Origin: Pseudomonas graminis
Lineage (GTDB): Bacteria > Pseudomonadota > Gammaproteobacteria > Pseudomonadales > Pseudomonadaceae
Assembly: GCF_900111735.1 (NCBI RefSeq)
Contig: NZ_FOHW01000002.1
Span: 116,781-180,780 of the forward strand
Direction of reading: 5' to 3'
DNA: 64,000 nucleotides
Positions within the stretch are counted from its first letter, which is position 1. Each line of letters starts with the position of its first letter. The notes beneath the pieces were generated by a model, which was given only the letters and a program-made list of their open reading frames with translations, searched no databases and had not been told where the DNA came from. The position numbers were made by a program, and so were the translations under genes. This document shows positions 30,993 to 40,219 of the stretch, one piece after another.

Positions 30993-31757
30993 ATGAGTGA
31001 AGCTATCAGTAAGCCTCTGGGCGCCGAAGGCATGATCCGGATGGAAGGCGTACACAAGTGGTACGGTCAGTTCCACGTGTTGAAAGACATCAACCTGAAC
31101 GTGCGTCAGGGCGAGCGCATCGTGTTGTGCGGTCCGTCGGGCTCGGGCAAGTCGACCACCATTCGCTGCCTCAACCGTCTGGAAGAACACCAGCAGGGTC
31201 GCATCGTGGTCGATGGCACCGAGCTGACGTCCGACCTTAAGCAGATCGAGACGATTCGTCGCGAAGTCGGCATGGTGTTCCAGCACTTCAACCTGTTCCC
31301 GCACCTGACCATCCTGCAGAACTGCACGCTGGCGCCGATGTGGGTGCGCAAGATGCCCAAGCGCAAAGCCGAAGAAATCGCCATGCATTATCTGGAGCGC
31401 GTGCGTATTCCGGAGCAGGCGCACAAGTTCCCGGGCCAGCTGTCCGGGGGGCAGCAACAACGTGTGGCGATCGCCCGCGCGCTGTGCATGAAGCCGAAAA
31501 TCATGCTGTTCGACGAGCCGACTTCGGCCCTCGATCCGGAAATGGTGAAAGAGGTGCTCGACACCATGGTCGGCCTGGCAGAAGAGGGCATGACCATGCT
31601 CTGCGTGACCCACGAAATGGGCTTTGCCCGCACCGTGGCCAACCGAGTGATCTTCATGGACAAAGGCGAGATCGTCGAACAAGCCGCGCCAAACGACTTC
31701 TTCGACAATCCGCAAAGTGATCGTACGCGCCTGTTCCTGAGTCAGATTCTGCACTGA
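30993..31757 (+). CDS. aapP: General L-amino acid ABC transporter ATP-binding protein AapP
   Basis: Cytosolic ATPase that drives the AapQM channel. Walker [10 protein letters not shown], the signature [15 protein letters not shown], Walker [13 protein letters not shown] and the H-loop VTHEMGFA are all intact. The ATG at 30993 (254 residues) is preferred over a GTG one codon earlier because AGGAG lies 7 bases upstream. The gene is followed by a strong terminator, so it closes the aapJQMP operon. Confidence 0.96.
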   Translation: MSEAISKPLGAEGMIRMEGVHKWYGQFHVLKDINLNVRQGERIVLCGPSGSGKSTTIRCLNRLEEHQQGRIVVDGTELTSDLKQIETIRREVGMVFQHFNLFPHLTILQNCTLAPMWVRKMPKRKAEEIAMHYLERVRIPEQAHKFPGQLSGGQQQRVAIARALCMKPKIMLFDEPTSALDPEMVKEVLDTMVGLAEEGMTMLCVTHEMGFARTVANRVIFMDKGEIVEQAAPNDFFDNPQSDRTRLFLSQILH

Positions 31758-31780
31758 GTCAGTAGCGGCTATACAAAGAG

Positions 31781-31806
31781 CCCGGGCCCCTGTGCCCGGG
31801 TTTTTT
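31781..31806 (+). terminator. Intrinsic terminator of aapJQMP
   Basis: CCCGGGC and GCCCGGG form a 7-bp G/C stem with a 6-base loop, followed by six T residues, 23 bases after the aapP stop. Confidence 0.93.
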
Positions 31807-31938
31807 GTGGGCGGTCGATTCGCGTGGGCTACAAAACTGTACCCAATCCCCGTAAAACTTGTGTTCTCTGCCGATCTCCAACAGGATTAGTGCTTTGCGC
31901 AATGCGCTGTTACATCCTCCTGCCCCCACGAGAATCCC

Positions 31939-33246
31939 ATGACGACCAAGGCGCCGACGGCGAGCAGTCCCCGTTCCAATCCTTCGACCCCTCACGACAT
32001 AACCGAGCTGCTGATCGACGCAGAAGCCGATGACGAGCAAGTGCAGCGGCAACACCCTGTGCTCAAACGGCCATGGTTTCTGTTATTAGGCCTGGTGCTG
32101 GTGGCACTGAATCTGCGCCCGGCGTTGTCGAGCATGGCGCCGTTGTTGAGTGAGGTGTCACGAAGCCTGGGGCTTTCTGCGGCCACGGCCGGCTTGCTGA
32201 CCACGCTGCCGGTGTTGTGCCTGGGTCTGTTCGCGCCGCTTGCGCCGATTCTTGCGCGGCGTTTCGGCAGCGAGCGCGTGGTGCTGGGCATTCTGCTGAC
32301 CCTGGCGTGCGGGATCATTCTGCGCAGCTCGATGGGCGAGTTCGGTCTGTTTGCCGGCAGCATCATGGCCGGTGCCAGCATCGGCATTATCGGGGTATTG
32401 CTGCCGGGCATCGTCAAACGCGACTTCGCCAAACAGGCAGGCGCCATGACGGGCGTTTACACCATGGCGCTGTGCCTGGGCGCTGCGGTTGCGGCGGGCT
32501 CCACGGTGCCGTTGAGCGAAGCGCTTGGCAACGGCAATGGTAGCGACTGGACCTTGGGTCTGGGGTTCTGGATCGTGCCGGCGATTCTCGCCGCGATCTT
32601 CTGGTGGCCGCAGACACGTCAGCGCCATGGTCAGCATCAGGTGGCCTACCGGGTGCGCGGTCTGCGCCGTGACCCCCTGGCCTGGCAAGTCACCCTTTAT
32701 ATGGGCCTGCAATCGTCGCTGGCCTACATCGTGTTCGGCTGGCTGCCGTCGATCCTCATCGGTCGTGGCCTTAGTGCCACTGAAGCCGGGCTGCTGCTGT
32801 CCGGGTCGATCATGCTGCAGATGGTCAGCTCGCTGACTGCGCCGTGGCTCGCCACGCGGGGCAAGGATCAGCGGATTGCGATTGTGTTGGTGATGCTGCT
32901 GACCCTGGCCGGTCTGTTCGGTTGCCTGTATGCCCCGCTTGATCAATTGTGGGCCTGGGCAATCGTGCTTGGGCTGGGACAGGGCGGGACGTTCAGCCTG
33001 GCACTGACGCTGATCGTGCTGCGCTCGCGGGACTCCCACGTCGCCGCCAATCTATCGAGCATGGCACAGGGCTTCGGTTACACCCTGGCATCCCTCGGCC
33101 CATTTGCGGTAGGCGTCGTGCATGACTGGACCGGCAACTGGGACTCGGTGGGCTGGATCTTCGGCATCATTGGCGTTGCCGCGATCATCGCCGGCCTGGG
33201 CGCCGGGCGCGCGCTTTATGTGGGCGTGACCAGCGAGAAAGTCTGA
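31939..33246 (+). CDS. MFS transporter of the CynX/NimT family
   Basis: 435-residue inner-membrane protein with about twelve hydrophobic helices after a hydrophilic N-terminal tail of about 45 residues. The ALNLRPALSSMAPLL block in the first helix and the general layout match the CynX/NimT (cyanate / 2-nitroimidazole type) branch of the major facilitator superfamily. Substrate unknown; the neighbours give no hint. It starts 132 bases after the aap terminator, so it has its own promoter. Confidence 0.8.
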   Translation: MTTKAPTASSPRSNPSTPHDITELLIDAEADDEQVQRQHPVLKRPWFLLLGLVLVALNLRPALSSMAPLLSEVSRSLGLSAATAGLLTTLPVLCLGLFAPLAPILARRFGSERVVLGILLTLACGIILRSSMGEFGLFAGSIMAGASIGIIGVLLPGIVKRDFAKQAGAMTGVYTMALCLGAAVAAGSTVPLSEALGNGNGSDWTLGLGFWIVPAILAAIFWWPQTRQRHGQHQVAYRVRGLRRDPLAWQVTLYMGLQSSLAYIVFGWLPSILIGRGLSATEAGLLLSGSIMLQMVSSLTAPWLATRGKDQRIAIVLVMLLTLAGLFGCLYAPLDQLWAWAIVLGLGQGGTFSLALTLIVLRSRDSHVAANLSSMAQGFGYTLASLGPFAVGVVHDWTGNWDSVGWIFGIIGVAAIIAGLGAGRALYVGVTSEKV

Positions 33247-33335
33247 GGGGCAGCATTTCCCATGGGAATGCCCGTGGCAAAACGGGGCGCAGCCGCTTAT
33301 TGTGCAGGCATCCTATTTCCATGGACGGCGTTCCC

Positions 33336-33821
33336 ATGAGCGAAACCTTCACCAGCGAACACAACAGCGCGCTGATCACGCGCTTTTACGAGGCGTTCAG
33401 TCGTCTGGATGCTGAGGCAATGGCCGCGTGCTACAGCGAAGATGTGGTGTTTTCCGACCCGGTGTTTGGCGAGCTGCGCGGGCGGGATGCCGGCGACATG
33501 TGGCGCATGCTGACCTCCCGCGCCCGTGACTTCTCGGTGGTTTTCGATCACGTCCGTGCGGACGCCACGACCGGCGCTGCGCACTGGGTCGCGACCTATC
33601 TGTTCAGCCAGACCGGTCGCACGGTGGTCAACGATATTCAGGCGCGCTTCGTCTTTCGGGACGGCAAGATCTGCGAGCACCATGACCACTTCAATCTGTG
33701 GCGCTGGTCGCGTCAGGCGTTGGGTACACGAGGCGCTTTACTGGGCTGGGCGCCGTTTGTGCAAAACGCCATCCGTGCACAGGGCCAGAAAGGGCTGAAG
33801 GCTTTTCAGGCCAGCCGCTGA
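33336..33821 (+). CDS. NTF2/SnoaL-like protein
   Basis: 161-residue cone-shaped-fold protein with the usual opening ([20 protein letters not shown]) and the [14 protein letters not shown] and REHxDHF-like ([12 protein letters not shown]) blocks of the nuclear transport factor 2 / SnoaL superfamily. No catalytic assignment is possible. I start at the ATG at 33336; another ATG at 33321 in the same frame adds five residues. It lies close upstream of the GIY-YIG gene, and the two may share a message. Confidence 0.75.
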   Translation: MSETFTSEHNSALITRFYEAFSRLDAEAMAACYSEDVVFSDPVFGELRGRDAGDMWRMLTSRARDFSVVFDHVRADATTGAAHWVATYLFSQTGRTVVNDIQARFVFRDGKICEHHDHFNLWRWSRQALGTRGALLGWAPFVQNAIRAQGQKGLKAFQASR

Positions 33822-33867
33822 GGCTTTGATAGAATCCGTTCCCCTCGCTACTGCTCCACGGTCCTGC

Positions 33868-34194
33868 ATGTCTGACGCCGAAATCGCCACCGCGCCCGTA
33901 CCCGATGCCGCCCCGGTCAAGTCCTGGTTCGTGTATCTGGTGCGCGCGGCCAATGGTTCGTTGTACTGCGGCATCAGTAACGATCCGCAGCGCCGGTTCG
34001 CTCAGCATCAGAGCGGCAAAGGCGCGCGCTTCTTCAGCTCCAGCCACGCGGTGGCGCTGGTGTATGTCGAAGCTTGCCGCGACAAGGGGGATGCCCTGCG
34101 GCAGGAGAGGCTGATCAAAAAACTGCGTAAAAGCGCCAAGGAATGTCTGGCTGCCAGCTACATCCAGCCAAGTGATGCCGCGCCATCAGCCTGA
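33868..34194 (+). CDS. GIY-YIG nuclease superfamily protein (YhbQ type)
   Basis: 108-residue protein with the GIY-YIG core written as [23 protein letters not shown], with the FVYLV and YCGIS strands, then [16 protein letters not shown] and [11 protein letters not shown]. This is the stand-alone UPF0213/YhbQ form. I start at the ATG at 33868; the open frame upstream has only a TTG and no clear ribosome site. Function in related bacteria is poorly defined, possibly DNA repair. Confidence 0.85.
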   Translation: MSDAEIATAPVPDAAPVKSWFVYLVRAANGSLYCGISNDPQRRFAQHQSGKGARFFSSSHAVALVYVEACRDKGDALRQERLIKKLRKSAKECLAASYIQPSDAAPSA

Positions 34195-34258
34195 GCGGGT
34201 TTGCCGTAAGCGTGCAGGAGGCTAAGCTGGGGCTTTCCCCCTGCGGATGGCCCGAAGC

Positions 34259-35191
34259 ATGTCTGATTTGATTCTTCATCACTATCCAATGTCCCTGTTC
34301 GCCGAAAAAGCCCGGTTGATGCTGGGCTTCAAAGGCTTGTCATGGCGCTCGGTCAACATCCCGTCGATCATGCCCAAGCCCGACCTCATGCCCCTCACCG
34401 GCGGCTATCGCAAAACCCCCGTTCTGCAAGTGGGCGCCGACATCTACTGCGACACCGCGTTGATTGCCCGCCGGCTGGAGCAGGAAAAGTCCTCACCGAC
34501 CTTTTACCCCGAAGGTCAGGAGTTCACGTCGGCAAGCCTGGCCGCGTGGGCGGATTCAGTACTGTTCCTGCATTCCGTCAGCCTGGTGTTTCAACCTGCC
34601 TCTATGGCTGCGCGTTTCGCCAAGGTCCCGCCTGAGGCTGTGAAGGCATTCGTTGCCGACCGCGCCACCTTGTTCAATGGCGGCAGCGCCAATCGTGTGC
34701 CGCTGGAAGTGGCTCAGCATCAATGGCCGACACTGATGGCGCGTCTGGAAACCCAGCTTGAGCGCAACGGTGATTTCCTCTTGGGCGCGCCCTCGATTGC
34801 TGATTTCTCGGTGGCCCACACCCTGTGGTTCCTGAAACAAACACCTGTCACGTCCCCGCTCGTGGATGCCTATCCGGCCGTGTTGAGCTGGTACGAGCGC
34901 GTTATCGCATTCGGCCATGGCGCGCCGAGTGAGTTGAGTTCAGGTGACGCCGTTGAAATCGCGCGTGCTGCCACCCCGGCGGCGGTGCCTGACGAAGCGT
35001 TTACCGATCCCAATGGTTTTACCGTTGGCCAGCAGGTCACCGTGTCTGCGGTGGATTACGGCGTTGACGCGGTGGCGGGAGAGTTGGTGTTCAGCGGGCG
35101 CGAAGAGATCATCCTGCGCCGCGAAGACGACCGTGCGGGCACCGTGCATGTGCACTTCCCGCGCTTGGGTTTTCAGATCAAGGCGGCTTGA
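34259..35191 (+). CDS. Glutathione S-transferase-like protein
   Basis: 310-residue protein with an N-terminal thioredoxin-fold GST domain (LILHHYPMSLFAEKARLMLG, then GYRKTPVLQVGADIYCDTAL, where the cis-Pro and Asp-Ser-type region sit) and an all-helical C-terminal domain (GDFLLGAPSIADFSVAHTLW). It extends about 90 residues past a usual GST, ending in a beta-rich piece from about residue 240. That extension has no recognised fold to me. ATG at 34247 (four residues longer) is an alternative start. Substrate unknown. Confidence 0.8.
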   Translation: MSDLILHHYPMSLFAEKARLMLGFKGLSWRSVNIPSIMPKPDLMPLTGGYRKTPVLQVGADIYCDTALIARRLEQEKSSPTFYPEGQEFTSASLAAWADSVLFLHSVSLVFQPASMAARFAKVPPEAVKAFVADRATLFNGGSANRVPLEVAQHQWPTLMARLETQLERNGDFLLGAPSIADFSVAHTLWFLKQTPVTSPLVDAYPAVLSWYERVIAFGHGAPSELSSGDAVEIARAATPAAVPDEAFTDPNGFTVGQQVTVSAVDYGVDAVAGELVFSGREEIILRREDDRAGTVHVHFPRLGFQIKAA

Positions 35192-35209
35192 ATTTGTAAT
35201 GTGGAAATG

Positions 35210-35233
35210 AGCCCGGTGCAACGCCGGGCTTTA
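35210..35233 (+). terminator. Probable terminator after the GST-like gene
   Basis: AGCCCGG and CCGGGCT form a 7-bp stem with a 7-base loop. The T-run after it is short (TTT, then A), so termination may be moderate. Confidence 0.55.
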
Positions 35234-35237
35234 TCGC

Positions 35238-35293
35238 AACGCTGAATAATCCCTTAGGTTTAATTGCACATCAATCTAAGGGATTAACGCTGA
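35238..35293. repeat. Perfect inverted repeat flanked by direct repeats
   Basis: AATCCCTTAG (35248-35257) faces CTAAGGGATT (35276-35285), with a second stem ATTG/CAAT in the loop. The whole is flanked by direct copies of AACGCTGA at 35238-35245 and 35286-35293. It belongs to neither of the other two repeat families in the window. The rest of 35294-35470 shows no gene. Confidence 0.7.
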
Positions 35294-35470
35294 GTGGTCG
35301 TCACTGTCAGTTGTGACAGTTGTTAAAAAAGCCACGGGGTTTACTCTCTTCTTTCAACTTGAACAAAAGTCGTCCGGTCCCTGAGAGCGTCTGAGCCCCC
35401 CTCGTGCCTGCGATATTCTCAATGCTCTGTGACATCGGACGGCTTATTTCCAGGGATAGGAGAGCACGTC

Positions 35471-36685
35471 ATGGTCAACACCAATACGTTCGGGGTATCG
35501 CTACTTGTTATTACCCTGCAATGCGCTGATGTTTATGCGGCCAGTTGCGCTGATACGGCCAGGGCACTGGCAAGCCGTTATCACGATACAAGGGAAAACT
35601 GCGGCAAAGCCTCGTCACCCGCGTTCTTGTGCAACGGCGTTATCTTCAGGGCGACCATTCCCTCGGACGACTACAACTCGTGGGATCCGAGCCCTGCCTC
35701 GGTTAAGAGCGGCGGTACGTCGTTCTCTTATCTGCGTAAGGACGCCAAATTTTCCCGGCTCGTTCGGTATGAAAACAATGGCTACGTGCTCTTTCCGATT
35801 CAGGAGCTGCCGACGGGCAAAAGCGCCTACAACGTGCTGTGCTCGTTCCCGATGGACGGCGGCACTGACTCGCGGATCGACAAAGGCTGCGGCACATCCC
35901 CGGCAGCGAGCGCGCCAGGCAAAGGCGCTGAGTGCTTTTCTCAAAAGATCGAGACCGGTCGCCAGTGGGCAGAGCAGTACAAGACGCAGACCAAAGGCGA
36001 TAACCGTAACGAGTGCGGGTTTGATGTGCGCGATCCGCTGGACCGGCACGCAACTGACAACTTCAATGCCAGTTTGAGCGCCATGCGCGAGATGGGAAGG
36101 ACGTCGTTCAATAAGCAGAATGAACTCAGGCTGGATACCTGGAGTAGTGAAACACCTGATAAAAACTTGCCCATTCAGGCCTTTTTCTATTTGCCCGAAC
36201 CTGGGGGCGGCAAAGACGATGCCCGATTTGATCAACAACGTTATTACTCTCAAACCGGTGTCTGGGTGCCGATTATCGAAATGACACTTCCTGATTCCCC
36301 CTCTAAAGACGCACTGTTTGTCTGTAATGCCGATGATCAGGCTGTCTCTGAATCGGGCAAGACAATCGATCGCTATATCCAGTCCGCCACGTGGACGTTA
36401 CGCCCTGACCCGGGCACGGGAGAAGAGGAGTGGTCACTGTCGGTCGTGCTGACCGAATTGGGTAAGAAGCAAACGGGCTCTTCAGGCTCTGACGCGGTAT
36501 ATGCCGAACTGGTCCGCAAGTACAAAAATGATTATCAGTGGAAACAGAATGATGGCGGTGGCATGCGTCGCCAGTTGGTCTGCCACTTCAGCATTGCGCG
36601 GAATAAGGATGCATTCAATCTGGAGCCATTCCGCCCCGATCTCTCTGAAGAGAAGGCCGAGGCGGCGGGGTGCAATCCGGTTTGA
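35471..36685 (+). CDS. Secreted halovibrin-like protein, copy 1
   Basis: 404 residues starting at the ATG at 35471 behind an AGGAGA ribosome site 7 bases away. The front (MVNTNTFGVSLLVITLQCADVYA) looks like a signal peptide. Conserved pieces are CNGVIFRA, WDPSPASVKSGGTSFSYLR, VVLTELGKK, NLEPFRP and AGCNP; these are shared with the gene at 38790-40124. I relate the pair, from memory of the WDxS..SfsylRkD pattern, to the halovibrin (HvnA/HvnC) family, whose Vibrio members are secreted NAD+ glycohydrolases. This is a moderate-confidence family call; activity is unproven. GC is lower than its neighbours. Confidence 0.6.
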   Translation: MVNTNTFGVSLLVITLQCADVYAASCADTARALASRYHDTRENCGKASSPAFLCNGVIFRATIPSDDYNSWDPSPASVKSGGTSFSYLRKDAKFSRLVRYENNGYVLFPIQELPTGKSAYNVLCSFPMDGGTDSRIDKGCGTSPAASAPGKGAECFSQKIETGRQWAEQYKTQTKGDNRNECGFDVRDPLDRHATDNFNASLSAMREMGRTSFNKQNELRLDTWSSETPDKNLPIQAFFYLPEPGGGKDDARFDQQRYYSQTGVWVPIIEMTLPDSPSKDALFVCNADDQAVSESGKTIDRYIQSATWTLRPDPGTGEEEWSLSVVLTELGKKQTGSSGSDAVYAELVRKYKNDYQWKQNDGGGMRRQLVCHFSIARNKDAFNLEPFRPDLSEEKAEAAGCNPV

Positions 36686-36709
36686 CTCTGGGCGGCCAAG
36701 CGTTTGGCG

Positions 36710-37060
36710 TTACTTCAGCGCAGCGAGAATCTGCTCTTCGCTGAAGCCTCTGATCAGCGTGCCGTTCACGTCGATCAGAGGGATGCCGCGACCGCCGAGC
36801 GCCTCATAGGCTTTGCGCCCGGCAGCGTCTTTTTCGATGTCGAATTCGGTGTAAGGAATGCCCTGGCTGTCGAGAAAACGCCGCGTCTGCTTGCAGTAGC
36901 CGCACCAGTCGGTGGCGTACAACGTCACTTTCGCGTTGGCCTGCGCGTGCTCCGATACAGCCGAGGAGGGGTGAACCAGGTTTTCGATCTTGCCCCAGTT
37001 CTGGTACACGACCACCACCAGCATAATGAGCAGGAACTTCTTCAGGGTACGAACGAACAT
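36710..37060 (-). CDS. Membrane-anchored glutaredoxin
   Basis: 116-residue protein with an N-terminal hydrophobic segment (FLLIMLVVVVY, residues 9-19) and a glutaredoxin fold with the active-site CGYC at residues 53-56 (DWCGYCKQTRRFL) and the cis-Pro region GGRGIPLIDVNGTLIRGF. The helix implies that the redox domain is tethered to the inner membrane, on the periplasmic face if the short front is cytosolic. It is transcribed in the same direction as ndpA, 24 bases after its stop, so it is likely to be in one operon with it. Confidence 0.85.
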   Translation of the reverse strand: MFVRTLKKFLLIMLVVVVYQNWGKIENLVHPSSAVSEHAQANAKVTLYATDWCGYCKQTRRFLDSQGIPYTEFDIEKDAAGRKAYEALGGRGIPLIDVNGTLIRGFSEEQILAALK

Positions 37061-37084
37061 TCGGTTTCGGCTCCTCGGCTGGGC

Positions 37085-38086
37085 TCAGCGGCGTTTAAGC
37101 TGATCGGTCAACTGAGTGGGCAGACCTTTGATGATCAGCGTGCCTTTCTCCTCGTCGTACTCGATCTTGTCGCCCAGCAGGTGCGCCTCAAAGCTGATCG
37201 ACAGACCTTCGGCGCGGCCGGTGAAACGGCGGAACTGACTCAACGTGCGCTTATCGGCCGGGATCTCGGGCGACAGGCCGTAATCCTTGTTGCGGATGTG
37301 ATCGTAGAAGGCGCGCGGACGGTCCTCGTCGATCAGGCCGGACAGCTCTTCCAATGCGATGGGCTCGCCCATTTTGCTCTGGCTGCTGGCATAGTCGACC
37401 AGCGCCTTGGTCTTTTCGCGGGTCGATTCTTCCGGCAGGTCTTCGCTCTCGACGAAATCACTGAAAGCCTTGAGCAGGGTGCGTGTCTCGCCCGGTCCGT
37501 CGACACCTTCCTGGCAGCCGATGAAGTCGCGGAAGTACTCGGACACCTTCTTGCCGTTCTTGCCCTTGATGAACGAGATGTACTGCTTGGACGCCTTGTT
37601 GTTCTGCCACTCGGAAATGTTGATGCGGGCGGCAAGGTGCAACTGGCCCAGGTCCAGATGCCGGGAGGGCGTCACGTCCAGGGCTTCGTTCACCGCCACG
37701 CCTTCGCTGTGGTGCAGCAACGCAATCGCCAGGTACTCGGTCATGCCCTGTTGATAGTGCGCAAACAGCACGTGGCCGCCGACCGACAGGTTCGACTCTT
37801 CCATCAGCTTCTGCAGGTGTTCGACCGCGATGCGGCTGAACTGGGTGAAATCCTTGCCTTGATCGAGATATTCCTTCAGCCAGCCACTGAACGGGTGCGC
37901 GCCGGACTCGGCATGGAACAGACCCCAGGCCTTGCCCTGTTTGGCGTTATAGCTTTCGTTGAGGTCCGCCAGCATGTTCTCGATGGCCTGCGACTCGGCG
38001 AGCTCCGAGTCCCGGGCGTGGAGCACAGCGGGTGTGCCGTCGGGTTTCTTGTCGATCAGGTGGACGATGGCGTGACGGATCGGCAT
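37085..38086 (-). CDS. ndpA: Nucleoid-associated protein NdpA (YejK family)
   Basis: 333-residue nucleoid-associated protein; members bind DNA and help organise the chromosome. The start [17 protein letters not shown] and blocks such as HFARMNI-like [29 protein letters not shown] and [16 protein letters not shown] identify the family. I choose the ATG at 38086; a longer frame to 38209 adds 41 Arg/Ser-rich residues with no start signal. It is divergent from the HU gene. Confidence 0.9.
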   Translation of the reverse strand: MPIRHAIVHLIDKKPDGTPAVLHARDSELAESQAIENMLADLNESYNAKQGKAWGLFHAESGAHPFSGWLKEYLDQGKDFTQFSRIAVEHLQKLMEESNLSVGGHVLFAHYQQGMTEYLAIALLHHSEGVAVNEALDVTPSRHLDLGQLHLAARINISEWQNNKASKQYISFIKGKNGKKVSEYFRDFIGCQEGVDGPGETRTLLKAFSDFVESEDLPEESTREKTKALVDYASSQSKMGEPIALEELSGLIDEDRPRAFYDHIRNKDYGLSPEIPADKRTLSQFRRFTGRAEGLSISFEAHLLGDKIEYDEEKGTLIIKGLPTQLTDQLKRR

Positions 38087-38440
38087 GGATTTCTCGGCTG
38101 CTGAAGGGGAACTGAACGGGACCAGACCAGGCCCGTGCGAAAGTCGGCAAGTGTACCGCAGACGGGAGGCGGAACGCTCTGGAAGGGCCGAAAACGCTGA
38201 CCTGGGCACATTAATATGACTTTTTTACGCCTCTCGGGCGATAAAGCTGACCAAATGGGTAGGTAGGGGCGGATATTTGCGTTGCGCTGTGCTAGTTTTG
38301 CCCGGTCCTGAGCGCCAAAGCGCGCCAGGCGTGCAGTTTGTGGGCGTTCGGCCGAACCAAAGGCCGTTTACAGTATCTACATTTCGCGTCTGTACCACAC
38401 TCTGCAAACCATTCGAATTTGATAGGGAAGGAACACCACC
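38087..38440. promoter_or_regulatory. Divergent ndpA / HU promoter region
   Basis: 354 bases without a gene. The HU gene has a GGAAGGAAC ribosome site. CGCCAAAGCGCGCCAGGCG around 38318-38336 is a short palindromic run. AT-rich blocks near 38209-38230 (TTAATATGACTTTTTT) fit a promoter, but I cannot assign -35/-10 boxes with confidence. Confidence 0.4.
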
Positions 38441-38722
38441 ATGGCTCTGACTAAAGACCAATTGATCGCCGATATCGCAGAAGCAATCGACGCGCCGAAA
38501 ACCACCGCGCGCAACGCTCTCGACCAATTGGGTCAAATCGTCGCTGACCAACTGGAAAACGGTAGTGAAATCACTCTGCCAGGCATCGGCAAACTGAAAG
38601 TCACCGAGCGTCCAGCTCGCACCGGCCGCAACCCTTCGACTGGCGCTGCCATCGAAATCGCTGCCAAGAAAGTGGTCAAGTTCGTACCAGCCAAAGTGCT
38701 GACTGACTCGGTCAACAAGTAA
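38441..38722 (+). CDS. HU family DNA-binding protein
   Basis: 93-residue HU/IHF-fold nucleoid protein, the size of an HU subunit. Hallmarks are the N-terminal helical pair (MALTKDQLIADIAEAI), the GxGxL beta strand GIGKLKVTERPAR, and the DNA-binding arm RTGRNPSTGAAIEIAAKKVVKF with the conserved NP. It could be HupB or HupN; I leave the symbol blank. It has its own terminator and faces copy 2 of the halovibrin-like gene tail to tail. Confidence 0.93.
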   Translation: MALTKDQLIADIAEAIDAPKTTARNALDQLGQIVADQLENGSEITLPGIGKLKVTERPARTGRNPSTGAAIEIAAKKVVKFVPAKVLTDSVNK

Positions 38723-38746
38723 GCGAAAACGCTGCTTGGTTGAGGA

Positions 38747-38782
38747 AACCGTGTGACGGAGCGATCCGGACACGGTTTTTTT
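38747..38782 (+). terminator. Intrinsic terminator of the HU gene
   Basis: AACCGTGT and ACACGGTT form an 8-bp stem with a 15-base loop and the hairpin runs into seven T residues. It ends 7 bases before the stop of the convergent gene. Confidence 0.9.
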
Positions 38783-38789
38783 GTGCCCG

Positions 38790-40124
38790 TTATTTCTTGA
38801 AGGGGTTGCAGCCGGCCGCTTTCGCCGCTGCCTCGGATACCACCGGACGGAAGGGTTCCAGGTTCCAGTCGGCACGTTGCGGATAGTTGCGCACGATGCA
38901 GGCTATTTGCTGCTTCATGCTGCCTGAGTCGCTTTCTTCATTGCGCCACTGCAGGTCCGATCCGCGCAAGTCGTATAGCTCCTGATAAACGTCTTGCTGC
39001 TGACTGGCCTGTACTTTTTTGCCCAGCTCGGTCAGTACCACATTCAGCGTCCACTCCGCTTTTCCAGTGCCGGGGTCCAGGCGCTGCTCCCAGTTGCTCC
39101 ATGCGATGTATTTAGCGGTCACGTTGCGGTTGAGGTTAAGCGAGACCCCTTGATCGGCCGCGCTGTAAGTGAAGCGTTGCTCTGGCGGCCGAGTGAAGTC
39201 GACATTCAGAATGGGCACCGCGTAGCCCTGATCATAGAGTTTGCGCTGGAAGGTGCGCGCGTTGGCCAGGCCGTCCTGCTGTACCGCCGCTTTACCGTTG
39301 TCGCCTCGGACGGGGTAGTTGAACGTGTTCTTGCCCCGGTAAATAAATGCATCGATGTCATCCATGATGTCGCTGCCGCCGGGGGCATTCTTGAGCATGA
39401 ATTCGTTGAAGAAGTCCTTGCGTGAATAAGGGTCGGCGTTGGTGGTGGTCACTCTGGCTTCATGGGCCTGAATCATCGCGTCCCACTGCGCAGGCACTTC
39501 GGCGTTCCACGAGCACTGCGTCGTCTGAATCGGTTGTCGGGCGCCGCCCTGATATTTCTGTTGCCACTGCTCGGCCGTGTTGACGTTCTGACCGGCACAG
39601 GTGCCGTAGGCCCATTGAGCGTTCTTGTTCGCCGTTGTCGGTTCGGACGGGGGAACGAAGGTAGCGTCGTTGAAGGGCCCGCAGCCGTACCACTTGCGAT
39701 CCGGCCCGGTGTAGCCATCGAACGTGTAGATACAGGCCCAGCCCTCCTGCTTGACCGGAAGCTGCAGCGCGAGCCCGTCCGTTGGCGTCCTGAGGATGAA
39801 GCCTGCGGGGTGAACAAGCACTGATGTGCTCAGGTCCCGGCGTATCCAGGTGTAGGACGTTGCCCCGGTTTGCAGGGCGTAGGGGCTGTAATCCCAGGGA
39901 TTGAAGTTGCCGTGATTGACCATGCGCAAGGTGATGCCGCTGCAGTAGTAATGGCCCCGCGCGGCGCCGGTGTCTGGCTCTTTGCAATGGTTGTCGATCC
40001 GGTTGTAACTGGCGTTGATGCGCTTGACCGTTTCGACCGGATCAAGGTTTGCCTTCAATTCAACTGCCCACGACGGGCAGCTCCAGACCATCAACATGCA
40101 GATAAGGCAGGCTGAAACGCGCAT
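38790..40124 (-). CDS. Secreted halovibrin-like protein, copy 2
   Basis: 444-residue paralogue of the gene at 35471-36685. Signal peptide MRVSACLICMLMVWSCPSWA. Shared blocks: YYCSGITLRM, WDYSPYALQTGATSYTWIRRD, VVLTELGKK, NLEPFRP and AGCNPF. It has an additional central region (residues about 200-290) relative to copy 1, and more cysteines. The same moderate-confidence halovibrin (NAD+ glycohydrolase) assignment applies. The two genes lie in opposite orientation and converge on the grx-ndpA and HU block between them. Confidence 0.6.
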   Translation of the reverse strand: MRVSACLICMLMVWSCPSWAVELKANLDPVETVKRINASYNRIDNHCKEPDTGAARGHYYCSGITLRMVNHGNFNPWDYSPYALQTGATSYTWIRRDLSTSVLVHPAGFILRTPTDGLALQLPVKQEGWACIYTFDGYTGPDRKWYGCGPFNDATFVPPSEPTTANKNAQWAYGTCAGQNVNTAEQWQQKYQGGARQPIQTTQCSWNAEVPAQWDAMIQAHEARVTTTNADPYSRKDFFNEFMLKNAPGGSDIMDDIDAFIYRGKNTFNYPVRGDNGKAAVQQDGLANARTFQRKLYDQGYAVPILNVDFTRPPEQRFTYSAADQGVSLNLNRNVTAKYIAWSNWEQRLDPGTGKAEWTLNVVLTELGKKVQASQQQDVYQELYDLRGSDLQWRNEESDSGSMKQQIACIVRNYPQRADWNLEPFRPVVSEAAAKAAGCNPFKK

Positions 40125-40219
40125 GGCTGACCTCCTTGTGCCGGGGCACGCAACGAGGATTCAGCTTATGAACGAGGGCGTTTGCCGTCTACTGACAGAA
40201 ATGACACTGCCGTTGAGGC

